Shown here: positions 52,133 to 61,170 of the stretch, in pieces
Layout of the letters: each line of letters begins with the position of its first letter
Position numbering within the stretch: position 1 is the first letter of the stretch
Assembly: GCF_044197065.1 (NCBI RefSeq)
Contig: NZ_JBIQOI010000003.1
Coordinates: forward strand, 186,001 to 250,000
Source of the DNA: Kluyvera ascorbata_C
GTDB lineage: Bacteria; Pseudomonadota; Gammaproteobacteria; Enterobacterales; Enterobacteriaceae
DNA length: 64,000 bases
Direction: 5' to 3'
The notes under the pieces: generated by a model
What the model was told of the DNA's origin: nothing
Seen by the model: the letters and a program-made list of their open reading frames with translations, nothing else
Databases searched by the model: none
Program-made: the position numbers and the translations under genes

Positions 52133-52930
52133 TTATTTCTGCCCCAACCGCTTTGCCACGCGCTCCAGCTTCATCATCAACAGCAGCGTCATCGCCACCA
52201 GCACGATAGTCAGCGCCGCGCCGTCGGCGATATTGCCGCGATCGGTGAGGCTAAAGATAGCCACCGGCAGCGTGGTCCATCCCGGCGGGTAGATCATCAT
52301 CGTTGCCCCCAGCTCCCCCATCGACAGCGAAAGGCTCAGCGCTAGCGCCGAGACCATCCACGGCATCAGCAGCGGCAGCGTCACGTGGCGTAGGCGGTAC
52401 CACGGCGAAGCGCCAAGGCTAGAAGCGACATTTTCAATATCGGCAGACACCCGCGCCAGCCCGGTGGAAACGTTGCTGAAGGTGAAGGCCGAGATCAGCA
52501 CAAAGTGCGCCACCAGTACAATCCACAGCGTGCCGTTCATCTGTAGCGGCCCCTGGCTGAAGGCCACCAGAATCCCAAGCCCGACGGAAACCGAAGGGAT
52601 CGCGCTCGGCAAATAGAACAGCATACTCAGCCCTTTTTGCACTTTACCGCTGTATTGGCGCAGCGCCAGCGCTGCCCAGACGCCGCACAGCAGCGCAAAC
52701 AGGCTGGCGCAAAAGCCGATGATCAGGCTGGCGAGCAGCGCATCCCACGCCGCGCCGCGAAAGGCATTCACAAAGTGGTTCAGCGTGAAGCCGCTCGGCA
52801 GAATGCCGTTCCACTGCTGGCTCAGGCTGGACATTAAAATCACCGCCAGCGGCAGGAAAAAGAAGACGCTGGCAAGCGCGGTGGCTACCACGCCCGCCGC
52901 GACGCGCCCTTTGCGCGACCAAATCAACAT
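52133..52930 (-). CDS. phnV: 2-Aminoethylphosphonate ABC permease PhnV
   Basis: A 265-residue inner-membrane permease with about six hydrophobic segments and the ABC-permease loop (ASSLGASPWYRLRHVTLPLLMP; EAA-like motif). With PhnU it forms the transmembrane part of the Salmonella-type 2-aminoethylphosphonate importer. The genes run phnS-phnT-phnU-phnV on this strand with tiny gaps. The stop lies next to the repeat cluster. Confidence 0.9.
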   Translation of the reverse strand: MLIWSRKGRVAAGVVATALASVFFFLPLAVILMSSLSQQWNGILPSGFTLNHFVNAFRGAAWDALLASLIIGFCASLFALLCGVWAALALRQYSGKVQKGLSMLFYLPSAIPSVSVGLGILVAFSQGPLQMNGTLWIVLVAHFVLISAFTFSNVSTGLARVSADIENVASSLGASPWYRLRHVTLPLLMPWMVSALALSLSLSMGELGATMMIYPPGWTTLPVAIFSLTDRGNIADGAALTIVLVAMTLLLMMKLERVAKRLGQK

Positions 52931-52932
52931 GG

Positions 52933-53793
52933 TTAGCTCCTAACGCCCGTGCGCGCCGCCGCCAGGCGGTAGAGCAAGAACAGCCCCAGCGACAGCACAA
53001 TATTAATTAATGCGATCATGCAGGCGACGCTGTAGTCAGACTCCAGAATCGCTTTGCTGTACACCATCATCGGCAGCGTATTGACCCCTTTCGCGCCGAT
53101 AAACAGCACGATGCCGAATTCGTTGGTGGTCAGCAGCAGACACAGGCTGCCGCCCGCCATCAGCGCGGGGAGCGCCGCCGGGAAAATCACCTGCGCAATC
53201 ACCCGCAGCGGGTGCGCACCGAGAATGCTGGCCGCCTCAAGCTGGCTTTTATCAATCTGGCGCAGCGCCGCCATCAGCGGGCGCATCACCAGCGGCGTGA
53301 AGACGGTGATCTCCGCCAGAATCACCCCCTGCATCGAATAGAGAAAATCGACCGGCGGCAGATCGAAGGCGAACAGGTGCATCAGCGTGCCGTTAAGCAG
53401 TCCCGCCGAGCCATAAATAAAGGTGAAGGCCAGCGTTATCAGGAAGGTGGGCAGCGCGATAAAGGTGTCTACCACCCGGCCAATCAGTTCGCTGCCGGGA
53501 AACGGAATAAACACCAGAATCAGCGACAGCACGCTGCCCAGCAGCAGACAGCCGGCGGTGGCGGTCAGCGCAATTTGCAGGGTGTTCATCAGCGCGCTAA
53601 CAAAGCGCCGGGATTCCACCACCTGCCAGAAGGTGTCCAGCCCGACGTTGCCGTTGGCGTCGCGCAGCGCCTGCTCGACGATCAGCGACAGCGGCCAGAA
53701 GAACAGCGTGGTCAGCACCAGCAGCGGCAACAGCAGCCATAATAGCGGGCGCAGATTGGGCAGCGGTTTGGTCTGGGTCAGAGAGAGCGACAT
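52933..53793 (-). CDS. phnU: 2-Aminoethylphosphonate ABC permease PhnU
   Basis: A 286-residue permease of the binding-protein-dependent type: LRPLLWLLLPLLVLTTLFFWPLSL near the start and the loop LEAASILGAHPLRVIAQVIFPAALPAL for contact with the ATPase. It pairs with PhnV and lies 2 bases from it and 2 bases from phnT. Confidence 0.91.
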   Translation of the reverse strand: MSLSLTQTKPLPNLRPLLWLLLPLLVLTTLFFWPLSLIVEQALRDANGNVGLDTFWQVVESRRFVSALMNTLQIALTATAGCLLLGSVLSLILVFIPFPGSELIGRVVDTFIALPTFLITLAFTFIYGSAGLLNGTLMHLFAFDLPPVDFLYSMQGVILAEITVFTPLVMRPLMAALRQIDKSQLEAASILGAHPLRVIAQVIFPAALPALMAGGSLCLLLTTNEFGIVLFIGAKGVNTLPMMVYSKAILESDYSVACMIALINIVLSLGLFLLYRLAAARTGVRS

Positions 53794-53795
53794 CG

Positions 53796-54905
53796 TTATA
53801 CCTCAATCAAAACCGCATCATCGGGCTCGAACCACAGCGCCAGCTTGTCGCTGGGCTTCGGTAGCGGGTCCACGTGTGTCAGCACAATGCGCACCGCCTC
53901 GCCCGCCACGTCGCACAGCAAATGGGTGAGATCCCCCTGCCAGTGCACCGATTGCAGCGTAGCGTTAAAACGGTTGCTGACGGCAGAGCGTGGCGTCAGG
54001 CTCAGGTGCTGCGGGCGAATGCACAGCAGCTTGTTGTGACCATGATGGCTGCCCTGGCTAAAGGCGCGGACCACCGTGCCGCCGCAGCTCACGTCCACCA
54101 GCCCCGGCGCATCCGTGATGCCTAGCGCAGTGGCGGAGAGAATATTGGCACGCCCTAAAAACTCGGCGGCAAAACGGTTCGGCGGGTGACGGTACAGCGC
54201 GCGGGTTTCGCCGTGGGCGATCATCGAGCCGTCCTTCATGATGCCGATTTTATCCGCCAGGGTGAGCGCTTCGGTCTGGTCGTGGGTAACGTAGAGGATG
54301 GTCAGTTCCGGCAGTTCGCGGTGCAGGCGAGCTATCTCTTCCACCATGTTGTGGCGAATCTGCGCGTCCAGCGCCGAGAGTGGCTCATCCAGTAACAGCA
54401 CCCGTGGGCGCACGGCAATGGCGCGGGCAATGGCCACGCGCTGCTGCTGGCCGCCGGAAAGCTGGTGCGGATAACGGGTGGCATAATCGCTCATGCCGAC
54501 CGTTTTCAGCGCCTGGGTTACGCGATCATTAATCAGTGCCTTGGGCTGTTTTTGTGCTCGCAGGCCAAAGGCGACGTTATCTTCCACCTTCATATGCGGG
54601 AACAGCGCGTAGTTCTGTACTACCATCGCCAGCCCACGCTGGTAAGGCGGTAACTGGGTCACATCCGTATCGCCGATGAGAATGCGGCCGCCCGCAGGCT
54701 GGACAAAGCCCGCCACCGCGCGCAGCACCGTGGTTTTTCCGGAGCCGGAAGGGCCAATCAGCGCCAGCACTTCGCCGGGTTCAATCGTCAAAGAGAGCGG
54801 TTTAAGCACCACGTTGCCGTGGTACGCCACGCGCAGCGAGTCGAGGACAATCCCCGAGGTTCCCTGCATCGCAGGGGCAGAAACGGCGGTCGTTTTCATC
54901 AGCAT
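53796..54905 (-). CDS. phnT: 2-Aminoethylphosphonate ABC ATPase PhnT
   Basis: A 369-residue ATPase with Walker A GPSGSGKTT, signature LSGGQQQRV, Walker B VLLLDEPLSALD and a C-terminal TOBE-type regulatory domain (LLCIRPQHLSL). It matches Salmonella PhnT in length. It starts 5 bases after phnS; either ATG at 54905 or at 54899 could be used. Confidence 0.93.
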   Translation of the reverse strand: MLMKTTAVSAPAMQGTSGIVLDSLRVAYHGNVVLKPLSLTIEPGEVLALIGPSGSGKTTVLRAVAGFVQPAGGRILIGDTDVTQLPPYQRGLAMVVQNYALFPHMKVEDNVAFGLRAQKQPKALINDRVTQALKTVGMSDYATRYPHQLSGGQQQRVAIARAIAVRPRVLLLDEPLSALDAQIRHNMVEEIARLHRELPELTILYVTHDQTEALTLADKIGIMKDGSMIAHGETRALYRHPPNRFAAEFLGRANILSATALGITDAPGLVDVSCGGTVVRAFSQGSHHGHNKLLCIRPQHLSLTPRSAVSNRFNATLQSVHWQGDLTHLLCDVAGEAVRIVLTHVDPLPKPSDKLALWFEPDDAVLIEV

Positions 54906-54910
54906 CAGGC

Positions 54911-55924
54911 TTACTCGCTTTCGGTCACTTTATGCCAGCGGGAGATGTCGGCCGACAGCGAGACGGCGACGTCATCCCAGTTTGGCTGCCAGCTCTGCAC
55001 GCCCGCCATCGCCGCGGTGGCCGCTTTATAGTGATCGTCACTCGGCGTCACGTCGCTGCGCACCGGCATCCCCCAGGAGAGCGCGCTGACGCTGGTTTGC
55101 GCCTCTTTGCTCAGCAGGAAGTTAATCAGCTTTTTGCCGTTTTCACTCTGCGGCGCGCCCTGGACTAAGCCAACCACGTACGGGATCGCCAGCGCGCTGC
55201 GCTCGCCTTTGTCGTTGGCCGGCCAGAAGATTTTCACGTTCGGGTTACGTTCCATCTGCGCGAGGTTCATTTGCAGGTCACCGTTCGCCACATACAGTTC
55301 GCCTTTATTGACCAGCGCGGTCAGCTTACCGGTGGAGGCGGATGGCCCGACGTTGTTGGCCTGCAGTTTGCCGAGATAATCAAACCCGGCGTCTTTGCTG
55401 CCGAAGCTGTGGAAAGCCTGCAGCATTACTGCCGTGCCGTCAGCGGCCTGGCCTGGGGTGGAGTACTGCAGCTTGTTCTTGAACTGACCATCGAGCAGGT
55501 TCTGCCAGGTAGCCGGAGCGGTTTTCAGCACCTTGCCGTTGTAGATAAAGCTCAAGTAGTTCTTCACCAGCGGCGAGTAGAGGTCGTTGGCATCCGGAAT
55601 TGCGGTGGCGGCGTCGGTTTTAAAGCTCGCCAGCAGTTTTTCAGACGCGGCGCGCTGAATGAACGGCGGCGCGGTCACCAGCACGTCGGCCTGCGGGTTG
55701 GTGCGCTCTTTCGCCAGGCGCTCCACCACCACGCCGCCGCCGCCTTCAACGTAGCGTACGGTAATGCCGGTCGCTTTGGTGAACGCGTCGAACTGCGCCT
55801 GATACCAGCTGTTGTCGCCGTCGTGCAGGCCGTCGATAGAGTAAACCGTGACCACCGATTCCGCCCATGACGGGGCGCTGGCGAGAGCGAAAACAGACAG
55901 CAGAGCAAGTCGGGAAAGTTTCAT
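54911..55924 (-). CDS. phnS: 2-Aminoethylphosphonate-binding protein PhnS
   Basis: A 337-residue periplasmic binding protein with a signal peptide (LALLSVFALASAPSWA). VVTVYSIDGLHDGDNSWYQAQFDAFTKATGI is the start of an iron/phosphonate-type binding fold (family 1 extracellular solute-binding). It captures 2-aminoethylphosphonate for PhnUVT. Before its ATG stands a PhnR operator candidate (55958-55971). Confidence 0.92.
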   Translation of the reverse strand: MKLSRLALLSVFALASAPSWAESVVTVYSIDGLHDGDNSWYQAQFDAFTKATGITVRYVEGGGGVVVERLAKERTNPQADVLVTAPPFIQRAASEKLLASFKTDAATAIPDANDLYSPLVKNYLSFIYNGKVLKTAPATWQNLLDGQFKNKLQYSTPGQAADGTAVMLQAFHSFGSKDAGFDYLGKLQANNVGPSASTGKLTALVNKGELYVANGDLQMNLAQMERNPNVKIFWPANDKGERSALAIPYVVGLVQGAPQSENGKKLINFLLSKEAQTSVSALSWGMPVRSDVTPSDDHYKAATAAMAGVQSWQPNWDDVAVSLSADISRWHKVTESE

Positions 55925-55957
55925 CGTTATAGCCTCATAGCGTGCGTTTTGTGTTTC

Positions 55958-55971
55958 TGGCCTATACCAGA
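55958..55971 (-). promoter_or_regulatory. PhnR operator candidate before phnS
   Basis: Read on the minus strand this is TCTGGTATAGGCCA, preceded by GCAAA. The same block with one change (TCTGGTATAGACCA) precedes phnW. The half-symmetric TGGTATAGACCA form fits a GntR/HutC-family site. Confidence 0.75.
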
Positions 55972-56026
55972 TTTGCTTTTTACGCTAAACGGCTTTTGTG
56001 ACAATACGATGAAGGATTTGTTGAAT

Positions 56027-56126
56027 GCCGGATGGCGCTGCGCTTATCCGGCCTACAGGACGGTACAATTTGTATGGGCGGTGCGATTTGTAGGCCGGAT
56101 AAGGCGCGCAGCGACGCCATCCGGCA
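56027..56126. repeat. REP/BIME element
   Basis: Two facing REP units (GCCGGATGGCGCTGCG and GTAGGCCGGATAAGG) with a spacer lie between the phnS promoter region and the phnR stop. Confidence 0.85.
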
Positions 56127-56134
56127 AACGGCGG

Positions 56135-56854
56135 TTAGTGGGTATCCACCTCAATACGCAAGCTATCGTGACGCCAGTATTCGATATCCAGATCGAGCAC
56201 CCGCCCGTGCTGATCGTAGTTAAGGCGGCGTAACAGCAGCGCCGGGCGCCCTTCCATCACCCCCATCGCCTGCGCGGCCTGCGCTGGCATGGCGGTCGGG
56301 TAGAACGACAGGTGCATGCTGGTATAGACAAGGTTGTAGTGCGACTCGTACACCTCGGTCAGGCTGCCGTTGAGATCGTACTGCAACAGCTCCGGTACGC
56401 GGGCGGGCAGACAGTGGTTTTCGCTGTAGCACACCGCGCGACCGTCGGCGTAGCGCAGACGGGTCAGCAGGTAGATCTGGTCAAACGGCTGGAGCTGTAA
56501 CGGCTCCATCGCCTCCACCGGCACGGTGGTCAGCACGCCGCTCAGCAGCGCGGTTTTTGGCTCACGGCCCTGCTCGCGGCACAGCTTGTGGAAGTTGGTG
56601 TTCTGGGTCGGGTCCAGCCACAGGCGTTCCGGCGTGACAAACCAGCCGCGGCGGTCGGCGCGCCAGATAAGCCCGCTGGCCTCAAGCTGCGCCAGACTTT
56701 CGCGAATGGTGATGCGCGTGGTGTTGAAGATCGCGCACAGTTCGCGTTCAGACGGCAGCTTATCGCCGCTTTTCAACGCACCGCTCTGGATGCGCGCCTG
56801 CAGCTGCGCCTTGATCAACAGGTACTGTGGGATATCGCCCGGAATCGCTTTCAT
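56135..56854 (-). CDS. phnR: GntR/HutC-family regulator PhnR
   Basis: A 239-residue regulator from the ATG at 56854. The winged helix-turn-helix (LPSERELCAIFNTTRITIRESLAQLEASGLI) is GntR, and the C-terminal part is a UTRA/HutC sensor (YESHYNLVYTSMHLSFYP). Its place between phnS and phnW is that of Salmonella PhnR, which controls the phn genes. It probably responds to 2-aminoethylphosphonate or a catabolite. Confidence 0.9.
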   Translation of the reverse strand: MKAIPGDIPQYLLIKAQLQARIQSGALKSGDKLPSERELCAIFNTTRITIRESLAQLEASGLIWRADRRGWFVTPERLWLDPTQNTNFHKLCREQGREPKTALLSGVLTTVPVEAMEPLQLQPFDQIYLLTRLRYADGRAVCYSENHCLPARVPELLQYDLNGSLTEVYESHYNLVYTSMHLSFYPTAMPAQAAQAMGVMEGRPALLLRRLNYDQHGRVLDLDIEYWRHDSLRIEVDTH

Positions 56855-56969
56855 AGTCACTCGCTGTCACTTTTCACTGCCGCCATTATACAGACGCAGA
56901 TGAATTTTTTGTTGCAGAGCCATTTTCCCTTTGACCCTTTGCCGAAAAGATCGTCATGATAAATGCAAA

Positions 56970-56983
56970 TCTGGTATAGACCA
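56970..56983 (+). promoter_or_regulatory. PhnR operator candidate before phnW
   Basis: TCTGGTATAGACCA, preceded by GCAAA, matches the site before phnS over about 19 bases with one change. It lies just downstream of a possible promoter (TTGACC at 56931 and a TGATAA-like -10), so a bound PhnR would block transcription. Confidence 0.75.
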
Positions 56984-56995
56984 AAGGTAAATAAC

Positions 56996-58099
56996 ATGAC
57001 TTCGCGTAACTATCTGCTGCTGACCCCCGGCCCACTGACCACCTCACGCACCGTGAAAGAAGCGATGCTGTTCGATAGCTGCACCTGGGACGATGATTAC
57101 AATATCGGCGTGGTGGAATCTATCCGCCAGCAGCTGACTAAACTGGCAACCACCTCTGACGGCTTCACCTCTGTGCTCCTGCAGGGCAGCGGCAGCTACG
57201 CCGTGGAAGCGGTACTCGGCAGCGCGCTCAGCAAGCAGGATAAGGTGCTGATTGTCAGCAACGGTGCCTATGGTGCTCGCATGGTCGAGATGGCGGGAAT
57301 GATGGATATCGCCCATCACGCCTATGATTGCGGCGAAGTTTCCCGCCCGAATGTGCAGACGATCGAGCAGATCCTCAAGGACGACCCGGCGATCACCCAT
57401 ATAGCGATGGTGCATAGCGAAACCACCACCGGGATGCTCAACCCAATTGACGAGGTCGGCGCGCTGGCCCGTCAGTACGGTAAAACCTACATTGTGGACG
57501 CGATGAGCAGCTTCGGCGGTATTCCGATGGATATTGCCGAGCTGAATATCGATTTCCTGATCAGCTCCGCCAACAAATGCATTCAGGGCGTGCCGGGCTT
57601 TGCCTTCGTGATTGCCCGCACGGATAAACTTACCGCGTGCAAAGGCCGCTCTCGCTCGCTGTCGCTGGATCTCTACGCCCAGTGGCGCTGCATGGAAGAT
57701 AACCACGGCAAATGGCGATTCACCTCGCCAACTCATACCGTGCTGGCGTTTGCGCAGGCGCTGAAAGAGCTGGCAGAAGAAGGCGGCGTGGCGGCGCGCT
57801 ATCAGCGCTATCAGCAAAACCAGCGCAGCCTGGTCGCCGGTATGCGGGAGCTGGGCTTTACCCCCCTGCTGGACGACGCGCTGCATTCACCGATCATCAC
57901 CGCGTTTTATTCTCCAGAAGACCCGCAGTACCGCTTTAAAGCATTTTATAGCCGCCTGAAAGATCAGGGGTTTGTTATCTATCCGGGGAAGGTATCGCAG
58001 AGCGATTGCTTCCGTATTGGCAACATTGGCGAAGTGTACGACACCGATATCGCCGCCCTGCTGACCGCCGTTCGCCATGCGATGTACTGGACAAAATAA
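56996..58099 (+). CDS. phnW: 2-Aminoethylphosphonate:pyruvate transaminase PhnW
   Basis: A 367-residue PLP enzyme; the ATG at 56996 with AAAGG before it is preferred over an upstream start at 56963. It moves the amino group of 2-aminoethylphosphonate to pyruvate, giving phosphonoacetaldehyde. The PLP lysine is Lys194 in SSANKCIQGVPGF, the position known for the Salmonella enzyme. MLFDSCTWDDDYN and GSGSYAVEAVLGS bind PLP and substrate. It is followed by phnX after 9 bases. Confidence 0.95.
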   Translation: MTSRNYLLLTPGPLTTSRTVKEAMLFDSCTWDDDYNIGVVESIRQQLTKLATTSDGFTSVLLQGSGSYAVEAVLGSALSKQDKVLIVSNGAYGARMVEMAGMMDIAHHAYDCGEVSRPNVQTIEQILKDDPAITHIAMVHSETTTGMLNPIDEVGALARQYGKTYIVDAMSSFGGIPMDIAELNIDFLISSANKCIQGVPGFAFVIARTDKLTACKGRSRSLSLDLYAQWRCMEDNHGKWRFTSPTHTVLAFAQALKELAEEGGVAARYQRYQQNQRSLVAGMRELGFTPLLDDALHSPIITAFYSPEDPQYRFKAFYSRLKDQGFVIYPGKVSQSDCFRIGNIGEVYDTDIAALLTAVRHAMYWTK

Positions 58100-58108
58100 G
58101 GAGCCATC

Positions 58109-58918
58109 ATGAACCGTATTAACGCCGTTATTCTCGATTGGGCGGGTACCACCGTCGATTTTGGCTCCTTCGCGCCGACGCAGATTTTCGTCGAGGCTTT
58201 TCGCCGCGCGTTTGGCGTGGAGATAACCCTCGCCGAAGCGCGCGTGCCGATGGGGCTTGGCAAGTGGCAGCATATTGAAGCGCTGGGCAAACTGCCGTCC
58301 GTCGATGCCCGCTGGCAGGCAAAATTTGGCCGTGCCATGAACGCGGCGGATATCGATGAGATTTATGCCACCTTTATGCCCCTGCAAATTGCCAAAGTTG
58401 TCGATTTTTCCGCGCCAATCGCCGGGGTTATCGACACGATTGCGGCACTGCGTAACGCGGGAATTAAGATTGGCTCCTGCTCTGGCTACCCGCGCGCGGT
58501 GATGGAGCGCCTGGTACCTGCCGCCGCCGAGCACGGCTACGCGCCGGATTGTTGGGTCGCCACCGACGATCTCGCCGCGGGCGGGCGTCCGGGGCCGTGG
58601 ATGGCGCTGCAAAACGTGATTACGCTCGGTATCGATGCGGTGAGCCACTGCGTGAAGGTAGACGATGCCGCGCCGGGCATTACCGAAGGGCTGAATGCCG
58701 GAATGTGGACCGTGGGCCTGGCGGTGTCGGGCAATGAGTTCGGGGCGACGTGGGAGGAGTATCAGGCGATGAGCGTTACAGAGATTGCCACCCGCCGCGA
58801 GCACGCCGCCAGCAAGCTGTATGCCGCCGGGGCGCATTACGTGGTGGATTCGCTGGCGGATTTACCTGGCGTGATTGCCGAGATTAATACGCGTCTGTCG
58901 AAGGGCGAACGCCCGTAA
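58109..58918 (+). CDS. phnX: Phosphonoacetaldehyde hydrolase PhnX
   Basis: A 269-residue HAD-superfamily enzyme that cleaves the C-P bond of phosphonoacetaldehyde into acetaldehyde and phosphate. Asp10 in VILDWAGTTVD is the nucleophile and Lys52 in GLGKWQHIEA forms the Schiff base with the aldehyde. VKVDDAAPGITEGLNAGMW is the metal-binding end. TAAGGAG before the ATG is a strong ribosome-binding site coupled to phnW. Confidence 0.95.
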   Translation: MNRINAVILDWAGTTVDFGSFAPTQIFVEAFRRAFGVEITLAEARVPMGLGKWQHIEALGKLPSVDARWQAKFGRAMNAADIDEIYATFMPLQIAKVVDFSAPIAGVIDTIAALRNAGIKIGSCSGYPRAVMERLVPAAAEHGYAPDCWVATDDLAAGGRPGPWMALQNVITLGIDAVSHCVKVDDAAPGITEGLNAGMWTVGLAVSGNEFGATWEEYQAMSVTEIATRREHAASKLYAAGAHYVVDSLADLPGVIAEINTRLSKGERP

Positions 58919-58929
58919 ACAGGTAACAT

Positions 58930-59022
58930 CGGCGCCGTTCCCGGCGGCGCTTCGCTTGGCCGGGCTACAAGATTATTCAGCAGATACGTCGGCCGGATAG
59001 GCGTTTACGCCGCCATCCGGCA
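58930..59022. repeat. REP-like repeats after phnX
   Basis: A GCGGCGCTTCGCTTGGCCGG unit is followed by a REP-like pair (GGCCGGATAGGCGTTTACG, GCCGCCATCCGGC). They lie between the convergent phnX and nepI genes. Confidence 0.7.
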
Positions 59023-59028
59023 ACAACG

Positions 59029-60213
59029 TTATCGAATCCGCACCTTCACCGTCACCAGCAGCGCGGTCAGCAGCATCAGCGCCCCGGAAATCATCAGCGG
59101 CGACGTCAGCCCCAGACGGTCCAGCGCTAAACCGCCAATGGCCGCACCGCAGGTATTCGCCAACTGGATAACCGCTACCTGAATCGAACCGGCTTTCTCC
59201 GCCTGGTCAGCCAGCGAACGGGTGATCCACGTCGACCAGCCCACTGGCACCAGCGCGAACGCCAGCCCCCAGATAATGGCAATGCCTGCCGCCACCGCCT
59301 TTTCGCTTCCCCACAGCGCCAGCACCAGCGCGCTTATCGCCAGGATCAGCGGCGCACCGGCCAGCGCCAGCTTAACCGAATGTTTCAGGATAACCGCCGA
59401 GAACGAGGTGCCGACAAAGCTGGCAATCCCGAAGCTCAGCAGCACTAAGGTCAGGCCGTCCACGCCAAATCCTGCCAGATTCATATAAATTGGGCGAATA
59501 TAGGTGAAGAAGGCGAACTGCCCGGCAAAGGACATAAAGATGGCGATCATCCCCGCCATGACGCCAGGACGTTGCAGCAGGCTAAACATATTCTGCTTGT
59601 GGTGCGCCGGTTCGCCCGGCAGCGATGGCAGCGCTTTCACCACCCAAACAATACACAGTACGCCCATCACCGCCGCGGCGTTGAACACGTTGCGCCAGCC
59701 AATAATACCGCCCAGGAAACTCCCCAGCGGCGCGGCAATCACCAGCGCGATAGAGACCGCGCCAAAGATAACCGACAGTGCTTTCGGTACCGTCCGTGCT
59801 GGCACCAGACGCATCGTCAGCGAGGCCGACATCGCCCAGAACCCGCCCAGCGCCAGACCCAGACAGGCGCGTCCCATCAGCAGCAGCGTAAACGAGTTGG
59901 CGAACGACACCAGCAGGCAGGAAAGCGTCAACAGAATGGAGAACAGAATCACTACGTAGCGGCGATCGAGACTGCCGATAATCTGGGTGACAAACAGGCT
60001 GGAGAACATGGCGACAAACGCCGTCACGGTGACCGACTGGCCAGCCACGCCTTCTGAAATGCCCAGATCTTCCGCCATCGGGGTCAGCAGGCTGACCGGT
60101 AAAAATTCCACGGTAATCAGGCAGGCCACACAAAACGCCACGGCAAATACCGCCGACCAGTTCGGCCGCAGAACGCCCTCTGTGCGGGGCTTCTCTTCAC
60201 TATGCTCACTCAT
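59029..60213 (-). CDS. nepI: Purine ribonucleoside exporter NepI
   Basis: A 394-residue, 12-helix MFS exporter. VAFCVACLITVEFLPVSLLTPMAEDLG and FFTYIRPIYMNLAGFGVDGLTL are nearly those of E. coli NepI, which exports inosine and guanosine analogues such as 6-mercaptopurine ribonucleoside. nepI stands near uhpT in E. coli, as here. Confidence 0.93.
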   Translation of the reverse strand: MSEHSEEKPRTEGVLRPNWSAVFAVAFCVACLITVEFLPVSLLTPMAEDLGISEGVAGQSVTVTAFVAMFSSLFVTQIIGSLDRRYVVILFSILLTLSCLLVSFANSFTLLLMGRACLGLALGGFWAMSASLTMRLVPARTVPKALSVIFGAVSIALVIAAPLGSFLGGIIGWRNVFNAAAVMGVLCIVWVVKALPSLPGEPAHHKQNMFSLLQRPGVMAGMIAIFMSFAGQFAFFTYIRPIYMNLAGFGVDGLTLVLLSFGIASFVGTSFSAVILKHSVKLALAGAPLILAISALVLALWGSEKAVAAGIAIIWGLAFALVPVGWSTWITRSLADQAEKAGSIQVAVIQLANTCGAAIGGLALDRLGLTSPLMISGALMLLTALLVTVKVRIR

Positions 60214-60297
60214 TTCTTGTTACCTGCGCGGTGTTTTTGCTGAAAGGGTGCGCAGTGTAACATTTTAAGTGTGATGGATTTAACGTTTTGGCAACGG

Positions 60298-60462
60298 TTA
60301 AAGATGAAACGCTATCTTCTTTCCCGTTGGCAGCGTGACATCAATGCTGATCTCACTGCCGAGCGCAGCGACGTAACGCCTCAGCGTCGACAAACGTGGA
60401 TCGTTTTCCGCCTGCTCCATCTTCGCTACGGTGATTAGTTTCTATTCCAGCGCTGCCTGCCG
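60298..60462 (-). pseudogene. Remnant of an XRE/HigA-type antitoxin gene
   Basis: On the minus strand the frame reads RQAALE, then a TAG stop (60442-60444), then KLITVAKMEQAENDPRLS ... ALGSEISIDVTLPTGKK to a stop at 60298. That is the second half of a HigA-type helix-turn-helix antitoxin. The TAG is one change from CAG (Gln). The N-terminal half is missing and replaced by a REP element from 60459. No toxin partner is left. Confidence 0.75.
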
Positions 60463-60535
60463 GATGGCGGCTTCGCCTTATCCGGCCTACGGTCGGCGGT
60501 TTTTGTAGGCCGGATAAGCGTAGCGCCATCCGGCA
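60459..60535. repeat. REP/BIME element
   Basis: Two facing REP units (CCGGATGGCGGCTTCGCC and GTAGGCCGGATAAGCG) lie next to the antitoxin remnant and the SRPBCC gene. Confidence 0.85.
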
Positions 60536-60543
60536 CTCACAAC

Positions 60544-61068
60544 TCACTCCCCACGCGCCGATTTCACCAGCCCGGTGATCCACTCCTGATGGCCGTTAAT
60601 CATCGGGTTTGGCACGGTGCGTGCCAGTTCTTGCGCCGGGACGCCAATCTGCGATTCCTGGGTCAGGATGCGCACGCGGTTGCCGGGCAGGTCTTCGAAC
60701 AGCCAGGCGTGGATAACATCCAGACGGGTTGTGGCATCGCCTTCCGCCCAGCCGTGCCAGGCTATGCGTGCAGCTTCGCCGTCGACCGGTGGAACATATT
60801 CGGTAATCTGCGCTTCAATCGGGAAGCCAAAGGTAGAGAAACGGAAGCGGGCGTTGGCGCTCAGCATCGGGCCACTGCCGTCATGGAAATGAATATCCGC
60901 TACGTTGCTGTAGTAGGTTGGCCACAGCGTGGTGTCGTCAAGCTGCGCCCAAATCTGTTTAGCGGTCAGGCCGCTGACGATGATTTCGTTAGAGGCGAAG
61001 TTGTCGGTGGTACCCGGCAGATAGCCTTCCGGCCAGACGATTGCGCTTTGCTGCATGGACTGTTTCAT
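60544..61068 (-). CDS. SRPBCC-domain protein
   Basis: A 174-residue cytoplasmic protein of the START/Bet v1-like (SRPBCC) superfamily: ASNEIIVSGLTAKQIWAQLDDTTLWPTYYSNVADIHF at the start and a helix at the end (PNPMINGHQEWITGLVKSA). Such proteins bind lipids or aromatic compounds. Its ligand is unknown. GAGG precedes the ATG by 6 bases. It stands alone between the antitoxin remnant and yicN. Confidence 0.75.
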   Translation of the reverse strand: MKQSMQQSAIVWPEGYLPGTTDNFASNEIIVSGLTAKQIWAQLDDTTLWPTYYSNVADIHFHDGSGPMLSANARFRFSTFGFPIEAQITEYVPPVDGEAARIAWHGWAEGDATTRLDVIHAWLFEDLPGNRVRILTQESQIGVPAQELARTVPNPMINGHQEWITGLVKSARGE

Positions 61069-61170
61069 GATGAACCTCGTGAGTGATTGTGTTGACGAGG
61101 TAAATCATGCGCCCAGGAGTGATATAAATATAATCATCAATATTGATAAACAACATCACCAAACGTGATA

